Assembly (NCBI GenBank): GCA_019187085.1
Contig: JABARS010000006.1
Coordinates: 72,894-136,893, forward strand
Length of the DNA stretch: 64,000 nt
Reading direction: 5' to 3'
Origin: Pseudorhodoplanes sp.
GTDB lineage: Bacteria > Pseudomonadota > Alphaproteobacteria > Rhizobiales > Xanthobacteraceae
In this document: positions 60,675 through 64,000 of the stretch, piece by piece
How positions within the stretch are numbered: the first letter of the stretch is position 1
Layout of the letters: each line of letters opens with the position of its first letter
The notes under the pieces: generated by a model
Seen by the model: only the letters and a program-made list of their open reading frames with translations
Told to the model about the DNA's origin: nothing
The model's database searches: none
Translations under genes and position numbers: made by a program

Positions 60675-62003
60675 ATGACCAATATCCGGAAGGGACACAG
60701 CAAGCGGCACGGGATCAATCGCCGCGAATTCCTCAAATCGAGCGCGGGCACCGCCGCCCTGCTCGCCGCCGCGCAATCGGCATTTCCATTCGGCGCCCAT
60801 GTCGCCGAGGCGTCGGGTCCGGAAGTGACCAAGGCGACGCTCGGCTTCATCGCGCTGACCGACGCGGCTCCGCTCTTCGTCGCCAGGGAGAAAGGGCTGT
60901 TCGCCAAATACGGCATGCCCGAGGTCGAAGTGCTCAAGCAGGCATCGTGGGGCGCCACGCGCGACAATCTCGTGCTCGGCGGCGAAGCCAACGGCATCGA
61001 CGGCGCCCACATCCTCACGCCGATGCCCTATCTGATCTCGGCCGGCAAGGTGACGCAGAACAACGTGCCGACGCCGATGTACATCCTCGCCCGTCTCAAC
61101 CTGAACGGCCAGTGCATCTCGGTCGGCAAGGAATATGCGGACCTGAAGGTCGGCGCCGACACCAGGGGCTTCAAGGCCGCGCTCGAAGCCAAGAAAGCCT
61201 CCGGCAAGCCGATCAAGGCGGCCAACACCTTCCCCGGCGGCACGCACGACCTGTGGATCCGCTACTGGCTCGCCACCGGCGGCATCGATCCCGACAAGGA
61301 CATCGAGACCATCACCGTGCCGCCCCCACAAATGGTGGCGAACATGAAGGTCGGCACGATGGACTGCTTCTGCGTGTGCGAGCCCTGGAACCTGCAGCTT
61401 ATCCACCAGGGCATCGGCTACACCGCGATCACCACCGGCGAGCTCTGGAACCTGCATCCGGAAAAGTCGCTCGGCATGCGCGCCTCCTTCGTCGACAGGA
61501 ATCCGAAAGCCACGCAGGCGATCCTGATGGCGACGATGGAAGCGCAGATGTGGTGCGACAAGCCCGAAAATTATGAGGAGGTCGCGCGAATCTGCGCCAA
61601 GCGCAACTGGATCAACTGCCCAGTCAAGGACATCACCGACCGCGTCAAGGGTAGGTTCGATTACGGCATTCCCGGCAAGGTGGTCGATGAGCATCCGCAG
61701 ATGATGCGCTACTGGAACGACTTCGCATCCTATCCCTTCCAGAGCCACGATCTGTGGTTCCTCACCGAGGACATCCGCTGGGGCAAGTTCGAGCCCACGC
61801 TCGACACTGCGGCCCTGATCAGGAAGGTCAACCGCGAAGAGCTCTGGCGCGATGCCGCCAGGGCGCTTTCGGTGTCCCCCGCGCAGATTCCGACCTCGAC
61901 CTCGCGCGGCAAGGAGACCTTCTTCGACGGCAAGGTGTTCGATCCGGCCAACCCAAAAGCCTACCTCAAGAGCCTCACGATCAAGCGCGCGGAGATCGGA
62001 TGA
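60675..62003 (+). CDS. nrtA: Nitrate ABC transporter substrate-binding protein NrtA
   Basis: A 442-residue periplasmic nitrate receptor. The leader has a twin-arginine motif (NRREFLKSSAGTAALLAA), so Tat export of the folded protein is likely. The mature part starts at about residue 45 with EVTKATLGFIALTDAAPLFV; PGGTHDLWIRYWLATGGIDP and CEPWNLQLI are NrtA/NasF-type. First gene of the nitrate operon, 185 bases after the sigma-54 promoter start. Confidence 0.92.
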   Translation: MTNIRKGHSKRHGINRREFLKSSAGTAALLAAAQSAFPFGAHVAEASGPEVTKATLGFIALTDAAPLFVAREKGLFAKYGMPEVEVLKQASWGATRDNLVLGGEANGIDGAHILTPMPYLISAGKVTQNNVPTPMYILARLNLNGQCISVGKEYADLKVGADTRGFKAALEAKKASGKPIKAANTFPGGTHDLWIRYWLATGGIDPDKDIETITVPPPQMVANMKVGTMDCFCVCEPWNLQLIHQGIGYTAITTGELWNLHPEKSLGMRASFVDRNPKATQAILMATMEAQMWCDKPENYEEVARICAKRNWINCPVKDITDRVKGRFDYGIPGKVVDEHPQMMRYWNDFASYPFQSHDLWFLTEDIRWGKFEPTLDTAALIRKVNREELWRDAARALSVSPAQIPTSTSRGKETFFDGKVFDPANPKAYLKSLTIKRAEIG

Positions 62004-62068
62004 CACGCCGCAGGGCCGCCGTCCGTGGCGGCCCTTGCCTCGCCGCATCGCTTCCCGGAGACAACGCC

Positions 62069-62965
62069 ATGAACATGCCCGTCATCAAGACCGAAAGCGC
62101 CCTCGCCGTGCCGGCCAACCCCGCGGCTACGGTGCTCGCGCTCCAGATCAGGCGTTCGCCGCCCGGCGAACGCATCCTCACCAGTCTCAAGCGCGCCGCC
62201 GAAAACCTCGTCCCGCCGCTGATCGTGCTCGCGCTGTCGGTGCTGGTCTGGGAAATCCTGTGCAGCAAGCCGGGCGCCACGCTGCCGCCGCCCTCGCGGG
62301 TGCTCGGCGAGACGCTCGAACTGATCGTCGATCCCTTCTATGACCGCGGCGGCATCGACAAGGGCCTGTTCTGGCACATGTCGGCGAGCCTGCAGCGCGT
62401 CGCTTTCGGCTATGCACTCGCGGCCGTCGCCGGCGTCGCGCTCGGCACGCTGGTCGGCCAGTCGATCTGGGCGATGCGCGGGCTCGATCCGATCTTCCAA
62501 GTGCTGCGCACCGTACCCCCGCTCGCCTGGCTGCCGCTGTCGCTCGCCGCGTTCCGGCAGGGCCAGCCGGCGGCGATCTTCGTGATCTTCATCACCGCCA
62601 TCTGGCCGATCATCATCAACACCGCGGTCGGCATCCGCAACATCCCGCAGGATTTCCGCAACGTCGCGGCAGTGCTGCGGCTGAACCATCTCGAATTCTT
62701 CTACAAGATCATGGTGCCGTCGGCTGCCCCCTACATCTTCACGGGCCTGCGCATCGGCATCGGCCTGTCCTGGCTCGCCATCGTCGCCGCCGAGATGCTG
62801 ATCGGCGGCGTCGGCATCGGCTTCTTCATCTGGGATGCCTGGAACTCCTCGCGCATCAGCGAGATCATCCTCGCGCTCGTCTATGTCGGGATCACCGGCT
62901 TCATCCTCGACCGCATCGTTGCAACCCTCGCCACGCTCGTCACGCGCGGCACCGCGGCCAACTAG
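62069..62965 (+). CDS. nrtB: Nitrate ABC transporter permease NrtB
   Basis: A 298-residue permease with about six hydrophobic segments. LRTVPPLAWLPLSLAAFRQG is the SsuC/NrtB EAA-type region and IFVIFITAIWPIIINTAVGI the next helix. N-terminal 45 residues are cytoplasmic. It lies 65 bases after nrtA, in the same operon, and forms the nitrate channel. Confidence 0.92.
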   Translation: MNMPVIKTESALAVPANPAATVLALQIRRSPPGERILTSLKRAAENLVPPLIVLALSVLVWEILCSKPGATLPPPSRVLGETLELIVDPFYDRGGIDKGLFWHMSASLQRVAFGYALAAVAGVALGTLVGQSIWAMRGLDPIFQVLRTVPPLAWLPLSLAAFRQGQPAAIFVIFITAIWPIIINTAVGIRNIPQDFRNVAAVLRLNHLEFFYKIMVPSAAPYIFTGLRIGIGLSWLAIVAAEMLIGGVGIGFFIWDAWNSSRISEIILALVYVGITGFILDRIVATLATLVTRGTAAN

Positions 62966-62976
62966 GGAGAGCGGTA

Positions 62977-63771
62977 ATGACCGACTATCTGAAGATCGAT
63001 CACATCGACAAGACCTTCGTGCGCGCGGGCGCGATCGCCGAGGTGCTCAAGGACATCACGCTCGGCATCGCGCGCGGCGAGTATGTCTCGATCATCGGCC
63101 ATTCCGGCTGCGGGAAATCGACGCTGCTCAACATCGTGGCCGGGCTGCTGCCGGCGACGAACGGCGGCGTGCTGCTCGAGAACCGCGAGGTGAACGAGCC
63201 GGGCCCGGACCGCGCCGTGGTGTTCCAGAACCACAGCCTGCTGCCCTGGCTCACCGTCTACGACAATGTGCGGCTCGCGGTGGACAAGGTGTTCTCCGGC
63301 AGCAAGAGCCGCGCCGAGCGCGACGCCTGGACCCTGCACAATCTCGATCTCGTGCAGATGACGCATGCAAAGGACAAGCGTCCTTCCGAAATCTCCGGCG
63401 GCATGAAGCAGCGCGTCGGCATCGCCCGCGCGCTGGCCATGGAACCGAAGGTGCTGCTGCTCGACGAGCCGTTCGGCGCGCTCGACGCGCTCACCCGCGC
63501 GCATCTGCAGGATTCGGTGATGGCGCTGCACCAGAAGCTCGGCAACACCGTGCTGATGATCACCCACGACGTCGACGAGGCGGTGCTCCTGTCCGACCGC
63601 ATCGTGATGATGACCAACGGCCCGTCGGCGCGCATCGGCGAGGTGCTCGACATTGCGCTGCCGCGTCCGCGCAGGCGGCTCGAAATGGCGGCGAACCCCG
63701 TCTACCTCAAGTGCCGCCAGCGCGTGCTGGAATTCCTCTACGAGCGTCACCGCCTCGTGGAAGCGGCCTGA
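62977..63771 (+). CDS. nrtC: Nitrate ABC transporter ATPase
   Basis: A 264-residue ATPase. Walker A GHSGCGKST is at residues 41-49, the signature is ISGGMKQRVGIARAL and Walker B LLLDEPFGALDAL. It lacks the fused NrtA-like domain of cyanobacterial NrtC, so it is closer to NrtD/NasD; the symbol is by position. 11 bases after nrtB, 22 before nirB. Confidence 0.9.
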   Translation: MTDYLKIDHIDKTFVRAGAIAEVLKDITLGIARGEYVSIIGHSGCGKSTLLNIVAGLLPATNGGVLLENREVNEPGPDRAVVFQNHSLLPWLTVYDNVRLAVDKVFSGSKSRAERDAWTLHNLDLVQMTHAKDKRPSEISGGMKQRVGIARALAMEPKVLLLDEPFGALDALTRAHLQDSVMALHQKLGNTVLMITHDVDEAVLLSDRIVMMTNGPSARIGEVLDIALPRPRRRLEMAANPVYLKCRQRVLEFLYERHRLVEAA

Positions 63772-63793
63772 GCGGGGCAAACGGGAGCGTGAC

Positions 63794-64000
63794 GTGAGCG
63801 AACCTCTCGTCGTCATCGGCAACGGCATGGCCTCCGCGCGCTTCGTGGAGGAGCTGACCGCGCGCGCACTCGGCCGCTACTCCATCGCCGTCCTCGGCAA
63901 CGAAGGCACGCCGGCCTACAACCGCGTGCTGTTGTCCTCCGTGCTGGCCGACGAGGCGAAGGCGTCCGATCTCGCGCTCAAGCCGGCGCGCTGGTGGCAG
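63794..64000 (+). CDS. nirB: Assimilatory nitrite reductase large subunit, N-terminus (cut by window end)
   Basis: The 69 visible residues start VSEPLVVIGNGMASARFVEEL, the FAD-binding GxGxA/S loop of the NirB NADH:nitrite reductase, then YNRVLLSSVLADEAKASDLA. NirB with NirD reduces nitrite to ammonia. GTG 63794 has GGGAGC upstream and follows the ATPase in the operon. The siroheme and FeS domains are beyond the window. Confidence 0.85.
   Translation, partial: MSEPLVVIGNGMASARFVEELTARALGRYSIAVLGNEGTPAYNRVLLSSVLADEAKASDLALKPARWWQ

Noticed and set aside
1..64000. tRNA, rRNA, CRISPR, prophage or insertion-sequence genes
   Set aside because: No cloverleaf-like or rRNA segments, spaced repeat arrays, integrases or transposases were found on either strand.

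Overview
The window is GC-rich (roughly 65% by eye), densely coded DNA with ATGA/GTGA gene overlaps, frequent GTG starts and many short interspersed palindromes. Gene content (LpcC-like glycosyltransferase, paa genes, urt/ure cluster, NasTS, several branched-chain-type ABC transporters, GGDEF proteins) points to an alphaproteobacterium of the Hyphomicrobiales, close to Bradyrhizobium/Rhodopseudomonas/Pseudolabrys-type genomes. This placement is inferred from gene families and repeat style, not from a marker gene. I saw no tRNA, rRNA, CRISPR array, prophage or transposase.

Layout. 1-3.7 kb: the N-terminal part of a glycosyltransferase, galE and a half-size ABC exporter. 3.8-5.8 kb: fumarylpyruvate-hydrolase-like protein, glutathione transferase and a small unknown protein. 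5.8-11.3 kb: a complete livFGMH/substrate-binding-protein importer read leftwards, with a divergent MarR regulator. 11.3-16.4 kb: a partial phenylacetate island (paaN leftwards; paaG-paaI-paaK-paaR rightwards) with a promoter and a TetR-type palindrome in the divergent gap. 16.4-16.9 kb: non-coding, stem-loop-rich DNA.

17-29.9 kb is a leftward urea supercluster: urtABCDE (urea importer), then ureD, ureA, ureB, ureC, ureE, ureF and ureG. Four non-canonical genes are built in: a MESH1-like single-domain alarmone hydrolase, a small His-rich membrane protein, a GFA-family protein and a DUF1330 protein. A near-perfect sigma-54 promoter precedes urtA, and interspersed palindromes occupy four of the internal gaps. 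Urea would be imported, hydrolysed by nickel urease (UreE/G/F/D load the metal) and assimilated under nitrogen control.

30-42.9 kb holds aromatic-ring catabolism fragments: a 4,5-dihydroxyphthalate-decarboxylase-like protein with divergent GntR, galB plus a ligK-type aldolase, an extradiol dioxygenase, an aldo/keto reductase, a FlK-like thioesterase, a DUF1932 dehydrogenase and a class II aldolase. Interleaved are a GGDEF-EAL protein, a CopD-like membrane protein, a DUF938 methyltransferase and one frameshifted gene. 43-48.7 kb: a membrane diguanylate cyclase and two beta-oxidation-type enzymes. 48.7-57.7 kb: a large GT-C-like membrane protein and a surface-sugar operon (Gfo/Idh oxidoreductase, epimerase, C-methyltransferase, second methyltransferase, nucleotide-sugar dehydrogenase, GT2), then a NUDIX hydrolase. 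57.7-64 kb: a DUF3225 protein, nasT-nasS, and a nitrate operon nrtABC-nirB (nirB cut by the window end). The nitrate leader carries a sigma-54 promoter, two ANTAR-type hairpins and an intrinsic terminator, the architecture expected for NasT antitermination.
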